Source: Tanypteryx hageni (taxonomy: Eukaryota; Arthropoda; Insecta; Odonata; Petaluridae). Taken from it: a stretch of 64,000 nucleotides of DNA. This document shows positions 1 to 11,525 of this stretch, piece by piece. The stretch's first letter is position 1. Every line of letters starts with the position of its first letter. The DNA lies in assembly GCA_028673005.1 (NCBI GenBank), contig CM054116.1:71995315-72059314 (forward strand), given 5' to 3'. A model generated the notes under the pieces. The model did not search any database. It saw nothing but the letters and a program-made list of their open reading frames with translations, and was not told where the DNA came from. The translations under genes were made by a program, and so were the position numbers.

Positions 1-1318
1 TGATTTCGATGGCTAAACTCTACTGCCATCTATCGACGAATATATTTGTTTAAGCGCTGTATTAAAACTGCTTTAAGGATGCGCTGACGTAGCTAAATAC
101 GGAGTTGTACTGAACATATTAGTGAATGCGCAGAAAGTACGATAACTGGCGCCTGTCCATAGTCCATCATAATTTTTACATTAATGGTTTCATGAGTTGA
201 TAATGCGTAATAATTTCTATTACCACATCTTACACTCATTAAAAAAAAGATTTTTAGGAAAATAAATATTAAATAGAAACGTTTTTAGAATAATAGAAAT
301 ATTTTCCTATTTTTTGCGGACACAGTTGAAAATCCGATTAATCGGAGTTGTGATAATCAGAACTCTACCGTGCTTGAAATGATTCTTATCAGCACGATGA
401 TAAGTATTTTAAAGCTTTTTTTAAGAAACGCCTAGAGTTTCTATTTGTCCGTCCACCTGTAAAAACTACATCTGCAGTATTTGCACAAAAATTTTAGTGT
501 GATCGTCTTTCCATGAATAAGGCACAAAGACAATTGATCATCATCCAACTTGCAACTTGAAAAAAAGAGCTTCATGTGTCTTCCAATGTAACCAGTTTGT
601 CTCTTTTTTCCTTTCTCATCGCCCACGTTATTAGTTATGAAAACCAACATATTATTGATTTTTACTGACGTTTAATATTAAAATCGGAAAGGTTTCTTAA
701 AGCCTAATTGATCGAGCCAGTCGCTAGGGAAAATAAAATGACACACAAGTACACACCTGCAAGTTTTTTTTAACTTTCCACCAATATTGAGAACAATAAA
801 ACCAGAAAGACAATTAACTCTACTTATTTAAAGATACTATCGCAAAAAATAACAAAGAAAACCTCATAAAAGTCGCCGTTTTCGTATGAATATTCTTATC
901 CTTTCTATATCTATATCTGCGCGCTATCGCTCCCTATGCGCACGCAACGCATCTCTTTCTTCAACATCGCCAATTCTTTCGTTTTCCACGCCTCTTTTTC
1001 ACTTTTCCTCATCTCGCCTTCCTTCTTATTCCCTTTATCCTCCTCTCCCAATTTCTTCCACTCTATCTCGATTCCCACTCGCCGGTTCTCCTAAAGCAGG
1101 ACAACCTTTTCTGCTTGGCGAGCCACATTTGCAGTAGTGAATGCTTAAGAGGACCGCATTAGAAATCACGACAGCTTCGGCGGGTCGGATGAGCATTTAC
1201 ACTAGAAGTTGCCTAGAGATTTTGTGGTTACATAGTTGTGAAAATCGAATCCAAATAATTCACAAGCGTTCAAACTTCATCGGAAAAGGTTTTCAGACGT
1301 ACATTTTACTGAACTAAT
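1..1318. other. AT-rich spacer, no gene recognised
   Basis: This is AT-rich sequence with short homopolymer runs and one small pyrimidine-rich patch near 940-1080. The open frames are short and low in complexity. I recognise no coding, RNA or transposon signature. Confidence 0.5.
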
Positions 1319-1319
1319 G

Positions 1320-1431
1320 AAATTGGCAAGGTGAAATTTTGCCGACTACTTTTTCATCACAGCCTCGCGGGCCGCATAAAGCGCCCTCGGGAGCCGCATG
1401 AGGCCCCCGGGCCGTAGGTTGCCGACCCCTG
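1320..1431 (-). mobile_element. hAT-like transposon end (partial)
   Basis: Read on the minus strand from 1431, the sequence starts CAGGGGTCGGCAACCTACGG and continues with GGCCC/GGGCC-type blocks, a terminus common in non-autonomous hAT elements. The partner end and an 8-bp target duplication of TTATAAAG (1432-1439) were not found upstream, so the copy is probably truncated. The inner boundary is approximate. Assignment rests on terminus resemblance; no transposase is present. Confidence 0.5.
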
Positions 1432-1439
1432 TTATAAAG

Positions 1440-1525
1440 GGCACCCGACAATAGGTCGGAGATTCGAATCCCGCCAAGTTCACGGCGGGACTGACGCGCG
1501 TCACTTGCACTAATCCCTCGACGCG
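1440..1525 (+). repeat. tRNA-derived SINE-like fragment
   Basis: A Pol III B-box-like motif (AGATTCGAATC, 1460-1470) sits in a GGTCG...CCCGCC context like the T arm of a tRNA. The segment ends near ACTCTTGCATGGGGG, a motif shared in modified form with a second fragment at 18.2 kb. No convincing A box, cloverleaf or 3' tail is visible, so this is a SINE-like relic and not a tRNA gene. Confidence 0.35.
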
Positions 1526-1589
1526 GAACAAACTCTTGCATGGGGGAAAAAATGATGCAGTTCTAGGCTTCAAAAAAATGTGCGGCGAA

Positions 1590-2640
1590 GCGCGCCTTTC
1601 GCTTTGATCTCCTTACATCCCTTTCTCTTCCCCTGTCACTCTCTCCTGTTCCGTAATTAATTCTTCTTTCTCCCTCTTTTTCATCCTCTCTCCCTCTTTC
1701 TCTCTCTCTCCATTTTCTCCCTGTACTTACCCTTTTCTCTTTTTCCCCTCTCCCGTGATCTCCTTACATTCCCTTTCTCTTCCCGCGCCACTCTCTCCTC
1801 TTCCGTAATTAATTCTTCTTTTTCCCTCTTTTTCATCCTCTCTCCCTCTTTCTCTCTCTCCATTTTCTCTCTGTTTTTATCTTTTTCCCCTCTCCCGGAT
1901 TCATCCTCATTATTTCATGCTTCACCCCTAGCCATTCCTCTCATTCTCTTTCCCTTCGTTTCTCGCCGTTTTCCCTCTCGCTCGTTTTTTGTCTTTTTCT
2001 CCCATTTCGGTCTAAAGCCTTCCTCCTCTCTCTCTCTCTCTCACTCAGTCTCCCTTCTCCTCTTACCTCCAAACGAAGACCTTCCTGAGCATTCGTTCCC
2101 TTATTCAGGCTTTCGTGACGCCTCACCTCTATTGCACTCCACTCCTCCTCCCCGTAAAACACCTCCCTCCCACCATCCTCCATTCCTCCTTACTCCTAAC
2201 CCCTTCCTCTCTCTCTCCTCCCATTTTCCTCCCCCTTCTCTACCCATTACTCTCAAATCCTTCCCTCCCTCCTTTTCCTCCCTCCTACCTCCCATACTCT
2301 CACCCTCATCCCTCCCACACTCCCCTACTCGAGCTCCGGCCAGGTGCGACGCAAGGTGCTTCCACCGTCTTACCAATAAAAACATTTAGATATCGATCTC
2401 CCCTCCCCCGCCTCCTCCCCAAACCGCCTCTTCCCTCTCACAAATCCCCTCCCACACCCTTTCCCACGCTCTCACTTCCAATCCCTCTCCGCCTCCTTCC
2501 CACCCTCTTTCTCCATCCCTCGAAACGGGCGCGTAGCCTCATTCTCCCGAGCAGTAGCGTTCCCTTATCAGCCGCCTCCTTTAACCTCCGCCTCGCTTCA
2601 ACCCCCATCCCAGTCCTTCCTTAACCCCGTCTAGGGGACT
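1590..2640. repeat. Polypyrimidine (CT-rich) domain with 151-bp duplication
   Basis: About 1 kb of the plus strand is almost entirely C and T. The start is a tandem duplication with a 151-bp period: the block from GATCTCCTTACAT at 1606 repeats at 1757 and stays similar through the ATTAATTCTTCTT core and the TCCCTCTTTC stretches to about 1900. The reading frames here (proline/serine/leucine-rich one way, glutamate/arginine-rich the other) follow from base composition and are not genes. Confidence 0.75.
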
Positions 2641-4180
2641 CGCTACTTTTCCATTCTTTCTCTCTCTTCTTATCTTTTTTCCCACTTTATTCCAGCCTTC
2701 TACCCGACTTATATCGTTCTCTCTATCTCTCTCTCTTCCACGCCCCCTCGATCGTATCCTTAATCCAAACCTTCCTTTTTACCCACGGCATGCTCACTTC
2801 TAATATACCCGCTGTTCGCCTTCCTTTTTACCTCCGCCCTAATCACGGTTCACTCTTTCTTTCTTTCCCTTCTAACTCTTCCGGTTCTTTCCTCGCTCTT
2901 TGGCTTTAACCCCCGCATCCCATCCGTGTCCTTAAAGTCCGCGAGTTGTCTGATATGTCTTCCCGTGGTTTAATGGCGTGGGCGCCATACCTTTCTCGCT
3001 TAATTTAGAGTTAAAGCGTTTATTGACCCCGGAAAACCGAATATGCCTTATTCACGACGAGCGTTTTTTTTTCATCTCGTTGGATAACCCCGGAATCGTA
3101 CGTTGCGTTAAATCTGCATTGCACGATTATTTACGCTCCGTTTAAATAAGTGCCGAAGCGGAAATTGCCCAAAGACAGAAAATCGGCAGATAATCTAAAA
3201 AGCGTGTTGAGGTATGGACAAGATGCAATATGTATTCAGATGAATTGAACATCAAACAACCCTGCCGTATATTAGAGGAGGAAAATGTACTATCTCAAAC
3301 GTGACTGAAAAGCTGAACAGCGTAGGATAAAAACAAATTTAATCAGAGTAGTTCTTCGATATTGTCGATAATCCGAACTATCACTCGGGGAGGAACTAGA
3401 TTGTCGAGTTTTGTTTAGAGGAACTACGATGGAATAGAATAACAAATCAGATGTGCATACATAACCACTCTATTTATTAAAAAAGTTTTCCACCGACTAA
3501 AGAAAACATTTACGATCACGAATGTAGGAAATCTCAGAAAACTATTCACGAGCACAATTCTTGTAGGAAAAAGTTTTCAAATTTTGTGTGGATGATCTTA
3601 GGCTTTCAATACTTCTCAGGAGTATGTTTGAGCATGTTTGATTCTTAGAACGTTTATTTTCTCTGCTTGGTAGACACGGCAAAACAGCGCAGTTTTTATT
3701 AAATCAATCATTTCAAAATAGGTTAGCATTGAGTTATGAACTCGAGACAGAACGTTCGCACGTCCAAAAGAATGAAATTTGGCTTTTCTGCTGAGATAAT
3801 TAAATGCTTCTCTCTGAATATCTCAAAAATTGGTTTAAAATTTAAAAAACTCAATTTTTAACAGCGAAAAAATATTGATTACCTCGAATGGCTCAAACGT
3901 TATTAATTCACTTTATTTGACGTTGCAGAAGCTCTTTTTTACAATGCAAATGAGAGAATCGAGCCGTCAGGCGGGGGGTTGTAACCACTTAAGAACCAGG
4001 AGCGCAGCCGATATTTATATCTCAGTTTTTAAAACTTACATACTCATATTGAAATGAAAATAGTTATTAAATATGAAAACATTTGCAGCATTTTATTAAA
4101 ATTTGCGGTTGATTTTTACATAGCAATTAAAATTGACAGGCGTTATTTTTATTAAATCTCAGAGTCGATTAAAATAAATA
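2641..4180. other. Spacer, no gene recognised
   Basis: Mixed-composition DNA that turns AT-rich after 3.1 kb. I find no supported ORF, repeat boundary or RNA gene. Confidence 0.4.
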
Positions 4181-4183
4181 TAA

Positions 4184-4245
4184 TTAGCTTCGGATAATCG
4201 ACGCTCTGAATTATAAATCTTCGGATTATCGGCGCTCTGCTGTAA
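4184..4245 (-). mobile_element. pogo/Tigger-like terminal repeat pair (partial)
   Basis: Two imperfect direct copies of TTCGGATAATCGACGCTCTG (about 4189 and 4219) end in GCTCTGCTGTAA. On the minus strand this reads TACAGCAGAGCGCCGATAAT, the kind of terminus seen on pogo/Tigger-type elements beside a TA target. No opposite end was located, so only a terminal remnant is supported. Confidence 0.35.
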
Positions 4246-6290
4246 CATTTTTGCGGTTTTGAAATTTTAGAAGGAGAAAAATTCTGTATTTGACCGAGAA
4301 TCGAATCTTTGTAACTTGTGATTTTTGCGGTTTTTCACGGTCGGAAAATTAAATTCTGGTCTCTCTTTTTTTATATAATTCTCTCTCTCTCTCTTCTTTC
4401 TTGCCTTATTCATTCCGTCCCAGTCTCTCTCCCCCTTCTTCATTTTACCTCCTTCTTCTTCTTCTAACCGCCCAGCCATTCCCTTAACTCACTCCCCCCC
4501 TCCCCGTCACTCCTTTGTCGTTTCCCATTCCACTTTTCCCCTTTGCTCACCCGCACCTTCCTCATCCTTCGATCATTGAATTCCTCCGCCTCTGCATTCC
4601 ACGTTCTCCTTTTACTCTCTCACGTTGCCTGGATACCCGAAGAGGATACTGAGCCAAGAGTTCAATTCCGCCGCCACTTGAATTCCGATCGTACAAACAT
4701 CAGGACATTGCCCAAGCTGTTATCGTTTATCATCCCTAGAATTCACTTATCCATTATCACCGCGGGGCCAGGCATACCGTAAATTGCGCATTGATCTATG
4801 ATCTATGATCCTCGGTTCTTTCTTTAAGGGCACTAAATCATTTCCATTCGTCGTTCGTTTTTAAATGCCGTTTGCCCGATATGGAGACAGACGTAAAATT
4901 CGAGAGCCATTCCACAGAAATAATAGGACGATTCTTCATGAATTTGAACTGTCAAAATGCAAACGGTAGAGTTAGCCTGTTATTAGGGGATTCTAAAGGA
5001 AAAAATAAGCTTAAAATGATTCGGAAAATGTTGCTCTATTTTTGTAGATGATCAATATTTCCAGTGATTGTATTTCCGATATTTTATTCCATCGCCTATA
5101 TACTATCTTTGCAATATTTACTCGTACGAAAGAAATTAATGTTATAAATAATGTGTGCCATTATGAGGATACTGCAATCATGGTTTTTCTGATTTAAATA
5201 ATACTGGTAATAATAATATCTTCTTCATTTGAGAGTTTTATTCCTTTTATAAATTTAGAACCAATTATAAGCCACCAGTTCAACTATATTATCTCTCCTG
5301 TATAATGAAATTTAATTCCAAGCGCTCGCTTAATATAATATCTATGTATCCCCTTTTTCTTGAATCAAGGCTTCAATTTGGTGATATATAGTACGCTCAT
5401 TAAGGGCTGTTGAGTTTTGCTGCATTAATTTAAATATTTACAAATGTTTGCACAACTACAAATTCCTTCCATACGAATAAAATTAAACAACGTCCATTCA
5501 ATTTTAACGAATATATTATTAACCATTCATGGAACAACGTTGAAAGTGGCCAATTTATATTTTATGGTCCTGAAAAACGAAGATTAACCACGCCAGCAAT
5601 GTTAGCTTTGGAGCGTGAGCGAGTAAGCTTTCGTGATAATTTGAAAACATCCTAAATACCAGAAAGCTTCATTTCCGCATTGTACTCTGGTTCTTTTAAA
5701 TATATGTCACCGTGATCTAAACAGTTCCCCCTGATTTCTGTAAACACGGCGATTTCTTGCTATATTTCACACAAAAATTCAAACTCGAGGCAAAATATCG
5801 CAAGAAATGTCTAATCATACTTTTCATAAAATATCGGTAGTAACCAAAATACTCTTGGAGAATTAACACGAGGGATTTTTAGTTCGAAAGTAGAAATGAC
5901 AATACATTTCCCACCAAAGGTTAATCCCTTTTAACAACTGCTGCTACAATTTCAAATACATTGAGCCCATTTGAAAGGATCCTAAGGCACAATGAAATAC
6001 TTCACATTAATGAAACGCGATTTTTCTCCACACCAAAGTTAACGCTAACATTCCGTGCGTAAGTTCCCATTGTCGAACTCTGGAAACAATTTGCCCCCTT
6101 CTGACCTCGCCGAGTAGATCAAGAATCACAAAAGGACACCTACACGTACGTGGTGGAACGATTTTATAAGCTTTCTTTCCAATGGAAACGAGGCTGACGA
6201 AAAACTAGGTCATGACTGAGAAAAGCGCTTGAAGTCCTAATCCCATCTCTAGAAACGAAAGGGTGAGAGACGGCCATTCTGTCGTAGCAC
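4246..6290. other. Spacer, no gene recognised
   Basis: AT-rich DNA with a short CT-rich patch at about 4370-4630 and a small ATCTATG triplication near 4793-4810. No coding or RNA gene signature was found. Confidence 0.4.
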
Positions 6291-7380
6291 TCGGTCCTCC
6301 CCACGTCTTTTTCTCGTCCTTCCTCTCTCTTGCCTCTCTTTACCACAGCTTTTCCATCTCTTTTTTCCTCTTTACCCTCCCTTTCTCCACGGTCCCTTCT
6401 TTCTCCCTCTCCTTCGCAAGGCCTCTCCAACAAATCTCTCGTTCTCCCTCTCTCTCTCCCTACCTGCCTCTCTCCAGATGGGGTTCATCCATTTTTCGCT
6501 GAATTTCTCGAAGTCCGAGAGGGGAAGGAATGCAGCAGAAGCGTAGGGAAAGGACACGGAGAGAGAGTCAGTTAAATGGAAGCTGGAGAGGAGTGAGGAA
6601 GACGAGGAGTGTGCAGGAAGGGAGAACGCGAGAGAGAGGAGTGACGAAAGCAAGCAAAGGAGGGAATTAAAAGCCGGATGAGGGACAAAAGGGAAAATTT
6701 TGAGGGTATTGGATGGAGAGAAAGAGAGCTGCGTGACACCCACTGCCACTCATACCCTTACATTCCAGCAGTGAAAAAGGCTCGTATAATATCACCCCCA
6801 AGGAAGGCATCTGACACCGCTCTCTCCTCTTTCTTTATCTTCTCCTCTCTCTTTCTACTCTCTCCTGTGCTCTCTCCCTCTCTCTCTATCTCTCTACTTC
6901 CCCCTCTCTCTCTCTCTCTATCTCTCTACTTCCCCGTCTCTCTCTCTTCTTTGCTGTCGTTCCCAAACAACCGATCTTACTCCTTTCAAACCACCTTTCC
7001 CCTCCACACCTTTCCCAAGAGGCCCATTCCACACTGCGCGCCTCCTTCCCCCTTCCCTTTCTCTCTCCCCCTTCCCATCCCTTCACTCTTGCACACTACA
7101 CCGCCAAAGCCTCCCACACCGTCCTCTCACACTTACCCGGCGGAATCGACCAGGGAAGCGGAGGATGACGGTATAGTAGCAGGAGGTGCCCGCCAACCCG
7201 CTCTCCCCTCTCACACTTTTCCCGCCACCGCCACCTTTATGTGTCCACCCACAAACCGACCCTCTCCCCTCTCTCTCTCTCCCTCCCTCTCTCTCTCCCT
7301 CCCTCTCTCTCCCTCCCTCTCTCTCTCTCCCTCTCATTCTCTCTCTTCTACTCTCTCGCTCTTCTTGTCTTTAACCCTTC
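6290..7380. repeat. Alternating CT-rich and GA-rich microsatellite domain
   Basis: Pyrimidine-rich sequence (6290-6480) switches to purine-rich (6500-6730), then back to pyrimidine-rich (6810-7380). Nearly pure (CT)n/(CCCT)n runs lie around 6870-6945 and 7260-7350. A 388-residue open frame runs through (6678-7844), but about half of it is serine/leucine/proline from the CT repeats and it has no recognisable domain, so I do not call a gene. Confidence 0.75.
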
Positions 7381-7850
7381 CCCTCCGCCACCCTCCAACC
7401 CCAAACTGGAGCTGGAAACACGTGGAATTTGACCCAGCAAATTGCGGAGACGGCGTCAACCTATGGGAGGGAAATTTACCGGGGAAAACTTCATCAGAAG
7501 GGGTTGTATTAACCGTAATCGCGTTATGTTGCGCTGATCTCGCGGATGAGAGCGTATCGCGAAAAAAAGGAAAAACACGCCATCGCATATCGAGTCAATT
7601 GATCGTTTTAAAGTCGTTTTTCTTTACCCATACGTTTCGGCGTCGCCGAAACGATTCTCGTATATTACCAATTCTTTCGTCATTTTCTTCCGAGCATATC
7701 GATTTCCACGAACCTAATTGTCGGGAGCAAATAAATTTCGCCCCCTCTCTTTCGGTTCATATTTTTCTCCTCCTCTACACGCGGGAAGCAATTTCTTATT
7801 TGTGCGCCAAATTGAATTTCGAAGCCGAATCGTCGATACGATGAGGGTAT
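7381..7850. other. Spacer between purine/pyrimidine domains
   Basis: Ordinary-complexity DNA of about 470 bp with frequent CpG. It holds a small inverted repeat (CGTTTCGGCG, one base, CGCCGAAACG; 7633-7653). No gene was recognised. Confidence 0.4.
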
Positions 7851-9169
7851 AGAGAGCGCGGAGGAAGGAGGAAAAAATTGATAATCAACACACTATATGG
7901 ATTATCTGCGACAATATTGGAAGGAAGTCGAGAGGAAATGGAGGAAAAAGGGAAAGGTGGAATTTATTTGACCTATACTAGAGAGACGACTCCCTTGAAC
8001 GAGTGAAGGGAGACATGGGGAGGGAGAGAGGGTAGGGGAAGGAGAGAGGGTTAGAGAGGTAGGAATAGAGAGGGATCCAGTGAGAGAGAGAGAGAGGGAG
8101 TGATGGCGAGTGGGAGAGATACAGGGAGGGAGAGAGAAGGCATGAAAGAGAGAGGAAGGAAAAGAGAGAGGAAGGAAAAGAGGGGGGAAGAGATGAAGGA
8201 AAAGAGTGGGGGAGAAAGGAAATATAAAAGAGAAGAGGGAGAAGAGAGAGGAGAGAGAAGGAGAGGAGGAAAAAGAGAGAAGCAGGTAAACAGATAGGGA
8301 GAAGGTAAGTAAAAGGAAAGTGATAGTAGATTAGAGAGAAATAAAGATGGATTCAGTGTAAAAGATATGTGTGCGTAAATTAAGGGAGAAGTGTGATGTA
8401 AAAAAGGATGGGTGGAAAGGGTTAAAAAAAAAGCGTCGCGAGTGAGAAAGAGAGAATGTGGTAAAGAGTAGAGAAAGAGAAAGGATGAGGATGGAGAAGG
8501 TTGGAGGAGGGGAATCCGGAGGGAGAGGAGTGGAGAGAGAGAGAGAGTAAAAGGGAGAGGGTAGGAGTGGGAGAGAGAATGAGGGGAGGGTAGCTGTGAG
8601 ATGGAGGAGGGCCGAGGAGAGGAGGTTAGTGCAAGGACGAGAAGATAAATGGAACAGACGGAGGATAAATGTGATGAGTCGCGGATCGATGTGATGCACG
8701 CGAGAGAGAGAGAGTGGAGTGAAAGGGAGTCAAGAACGGAGAGAAAGAGCGAGTGTCGGAGGAAAGCGGACTGGGAGAGACGAGAGGGTGACGGAGAGGG
8801 AGTGAAGGCATAGAGAGGAGTTGAGGGTGTGCGAGAGAAAGCGAGAGAGAGAGAGTCGGGCAGAGATGAAGAAAAAGAGAGGTGTAGTGTAAGAAGGTCA
8901 GATGGAGGGCTATGATGAGAATTAAAAGCGAGGAAATGAGAGAAAGAGATAGAGAGAAAGTGCGAGGGGTGTAACTAGAGCGAGTTTAAGAGAAGGCACA
9001 CAGAATAGGAAAAAAGGTACAGAGAAAGAGAGATAAAGAGAAAGAGAGGTGAAGAGAAAGAGTGGTGAAGAAAAATAAGGCGTAAAAGTGAGGCTAAGAA
9101 AAAGTTTGCAAGTCGGAGAGGGGAGGGAGAGAGGAATAGAGGAATAGAATAGAAGGAGGAAGAGAGGAG

Positions 9170-9800
9170 GAGAAAGAAGAGGACGGAGAAGAGAGGGAAG
9201 ACAGAGGTTAGGGAAGAGAAAGAGGGAAATAGGAGGAGGGAAGAGTGAGTAGAGGAAGAGAAAGGCGGAGAGGAGAGTAAAGAGAAAGGGAGATAGGAGA
9301 CACATGAGAACAAAGAGGAGAGAAGTGAGGGAAGGAGGTGTACAAGAAAGAGGGAGAGAAAGAAGAGAGTAAATAGAGTAGGAGAAAAAAGAGGACAGAG
9401 AAGAGAGGGAAGACAGAGGATAGGGAAGAGAAAGAGGGAAATTGGAGGAGAGAAGAGCGAGTAGAGGAAGAGAAAGAAGGCGGAGAGGAGAGTAAAGAGA
9501 AAGGGAGATAGGAGACACATGAGAACAAAGAGGAGAGAAGTGAGGGGAGGAGGTGTACAAGAAAGAGGGAGAGAAAGAAGAGAGTAAATAGAGTAGGAGA
9601 AAAAAGAGGACAGAGAAGAGAGGGAAGACAGAGGATAGGGAAGAGAAAGAGGGAAATAGGAGGAGGGAAGAGCGAGTAGAGGAAGAGAAAGAAGGCGGAG
9701 AGGAGAGTAAAGAGAAAGGGAGATAGGAGACACATGAGAACAAAGAGGAGAGAAGTGAGGGGAGGAGGTGTACAAGAAAGAGGGAGAGAAAGAAGAGAGT
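9170..9800. repeat. 215-bp purine-rich tandem repeat, about 3 copies
   Basis: The anchor CACATGAGAACAAAGAGGAG occurs at 9301, 9516 and 9731, a regular 215-bp period. A second anchor, GAAGACAGAGG, recurs with the same spacing. Copies differ by a few substitutions and small indels. The array is purine-only apart from a few T and C positions that serve as markers. Confidence 0.8.
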
Positions 9801-9880
9801 GAATAGAGTAGGAGAAAGAGAAGAGAGTGAATAGAGTAGGAGAAAGAGAAGAGAGTGAATAGAGTAGGAGAAAGATGAGA
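9796..9880. repeat. 28-bp purine minisatellite, 3 copies
   Basis: GAGTGAATAGAGTAGGAGAA recurs three times at a 28-bp period directly after the 215-bp array. It looks like a local expansion of the last part of that unit. Confidence 0.7.
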
Positions 9881-10330
9881 AGACATAGGAGGAGAGGGGA
9901 GGAAAAGAGGAATAAAAAGAGAGAAAAGAGAACTAAGGAGAGAAGAGAGTGAATAGGAGGAGAAATAAGAGAATAAATAGGAGAGGGAAGGAAAAGGGGA
10001 AGAGAAAGAGGGCAGAGAGAAGATAAAAGAAAGAGGGGAATGGGACAAATAAGAGAAAGTGAGATAGGAGAAAAAGAGGGCAGAGAAGAGAGAAAGGAGA
10101 GGAATAGAAAGAGAAAGAGGAGAAAGAAGAGTATAAGGAGAAGAGAAGAGAGAAGAGATGGCGAAAGAAAGAGGAAGAGAGACCGTTCGTATGATGCACA
10201 CAGGTGACGGGGAACGAAGGTTGTAAAGGGGGAAGAGAGAGAGAGAGGAGGAATCGGAGGCCAGAGTGTTATGAAAGACGCAGCGATGGATGTTGACATT
10301 CAGAGAGAGAGAGATCCATTTCAAAAGACA

Positions 10331-11525
10331 TGGAATCTTTAAGCCGAGAAAGCGGGGAGGGGGAAGGTGGGCGATATCAGTTTCGCCGAGTGAGTAAAAG
10401 GGAGTAAAACCTTTTAAAAATTTAAGTTTTTATTTTCTCCTCTCCTCGTGTCCGCATCGAGAGTCACCCACATGGAAAATCTCCCCTTTGAATCATTACC
10501 TTCTCAGAGATTAGACACGTGATCCTCTTCTTTGCCACCCTCCGTTTGAGCTAACCCAATCATACGACTTCCTATCCCATCCCGGCCCTCGATGTGATTC
10601 ACGAGATGTCGTCAATTTTTCCCGCATCAATGTGCTTATCCTGCCGTTTGCCGCTCTCCCTTCGTGTATTGTACTCCGCGTAAGAGCTGGTTAAAAATAC
10701 CCCACCTTGACCGAGCTATCTTAGGACTTGTCGTTCGGCGATCTATTGTGAACGAACAAGTTTCTAAACTAAAGATAGAGCGGCGTTTTCTTTCAACGAA
10801 TCATGCGGCTTTACTGTTACGCTGTTTCCGCCAATAACCGAAACCAAATTACTCATTTAAAATCACGATTCGGCGTCCAGATTCTGTAATTAACTGAATT
10901 AAGCGCAACTTATATTTGCATTAAAATAGGAAAGAAGGAAAAAACTATCAGAATCCGCCGATCAGAGTGCTAAGATTTTTTAAAGATTTTAATTCATAAA
11001 GCCTGATTTTTTTGCTCTGAATAAAACTGTGCGAAGCATTTAAAATGCTAAATAATTTAAATATCACGAAGAAAACAAATGTTTCCACGAGTCAGCTTAA
11101 CTAATGAACGTTATTCGAGGAGTTTTTTTCGTCATCAGCTCTTCCTCTTACCTTTCTCGAGTATCGTTTCGAATACACCACTCACCTGTCTCGCACCTTA
11201 ATCATTTCAGTTAATCTCACATTCGGAGCTTAAGTGCGGAAACCCTAAAAAATAAAAACATCCGCCTCCTAAAACTTCGGATAAAATCATGACAGGCGAA
11301 TCCCTTCCCGCGAGCTTTAGCGAATTCTCCAAAAAATTTTATACTTTTTCCTAAAAATGCGAATCATCTCTTTCTCTCGCTCCAGTCAATTTTTTAAAAA
11401 TTATGTTCTCCCTCTATTTTTAAGTCTCGGTTGAGATAGAATGAAATTCCCATCCCGACACTTGTTTATCCATGACGTGGCTCAAATCCCTTTGACCTTA
11501 TTCTTAGTACAAGCGACTTGCCAAG
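10331..11525. other. Spacer, no gene recognised
   Basis: Mixed to AT-rich DNA with no supported ORF, RNA gene or repeat boundary. Confidence 0.4.

Larger units (their letters stand above)
7850..10330. repeat. 2.5-kb polypurine (GA-rich) domain
   Basis: The plus strand is nearly all A and G for about 2.5 kb. It contains a resolved tandem array (separate entry) and many short GAGA/GGGAGA runs. The 449-, 363- and 273-residue minus-strand frames are leucine/serine/phenylalanine/proline strings dictated by the CT-rich complement and overlap each other in different frames. They are not credible genes. Confidence 0.8.

Noticed and set aside
7633..7653. 21-bp inverted repeat as a regulatory site
   Set aside because: Arms of only 10 bp and no adjacent gene. 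It can occur by chance.
6678..7844. 388-residue plus-strand frame
   Set aside because: It crosses (CT)n repeats. The non-repeat parts show no conserved motif, and an antisense frame of similar quality exists.
9170..9880. CRISPR-like regularly spaced repeats
   Set aside because: The units are contiguous purine tandem repeats without distinct spacers, in eukaryotic context.
8922..10324. Three long minus-strand frames of 449, 363 and 273 residues
   Set aside because: They overlap in different registers over a polypurine tract and consist of leucine, serine, phenylalanine and proline. There is no domain and the lengths follow from composition.
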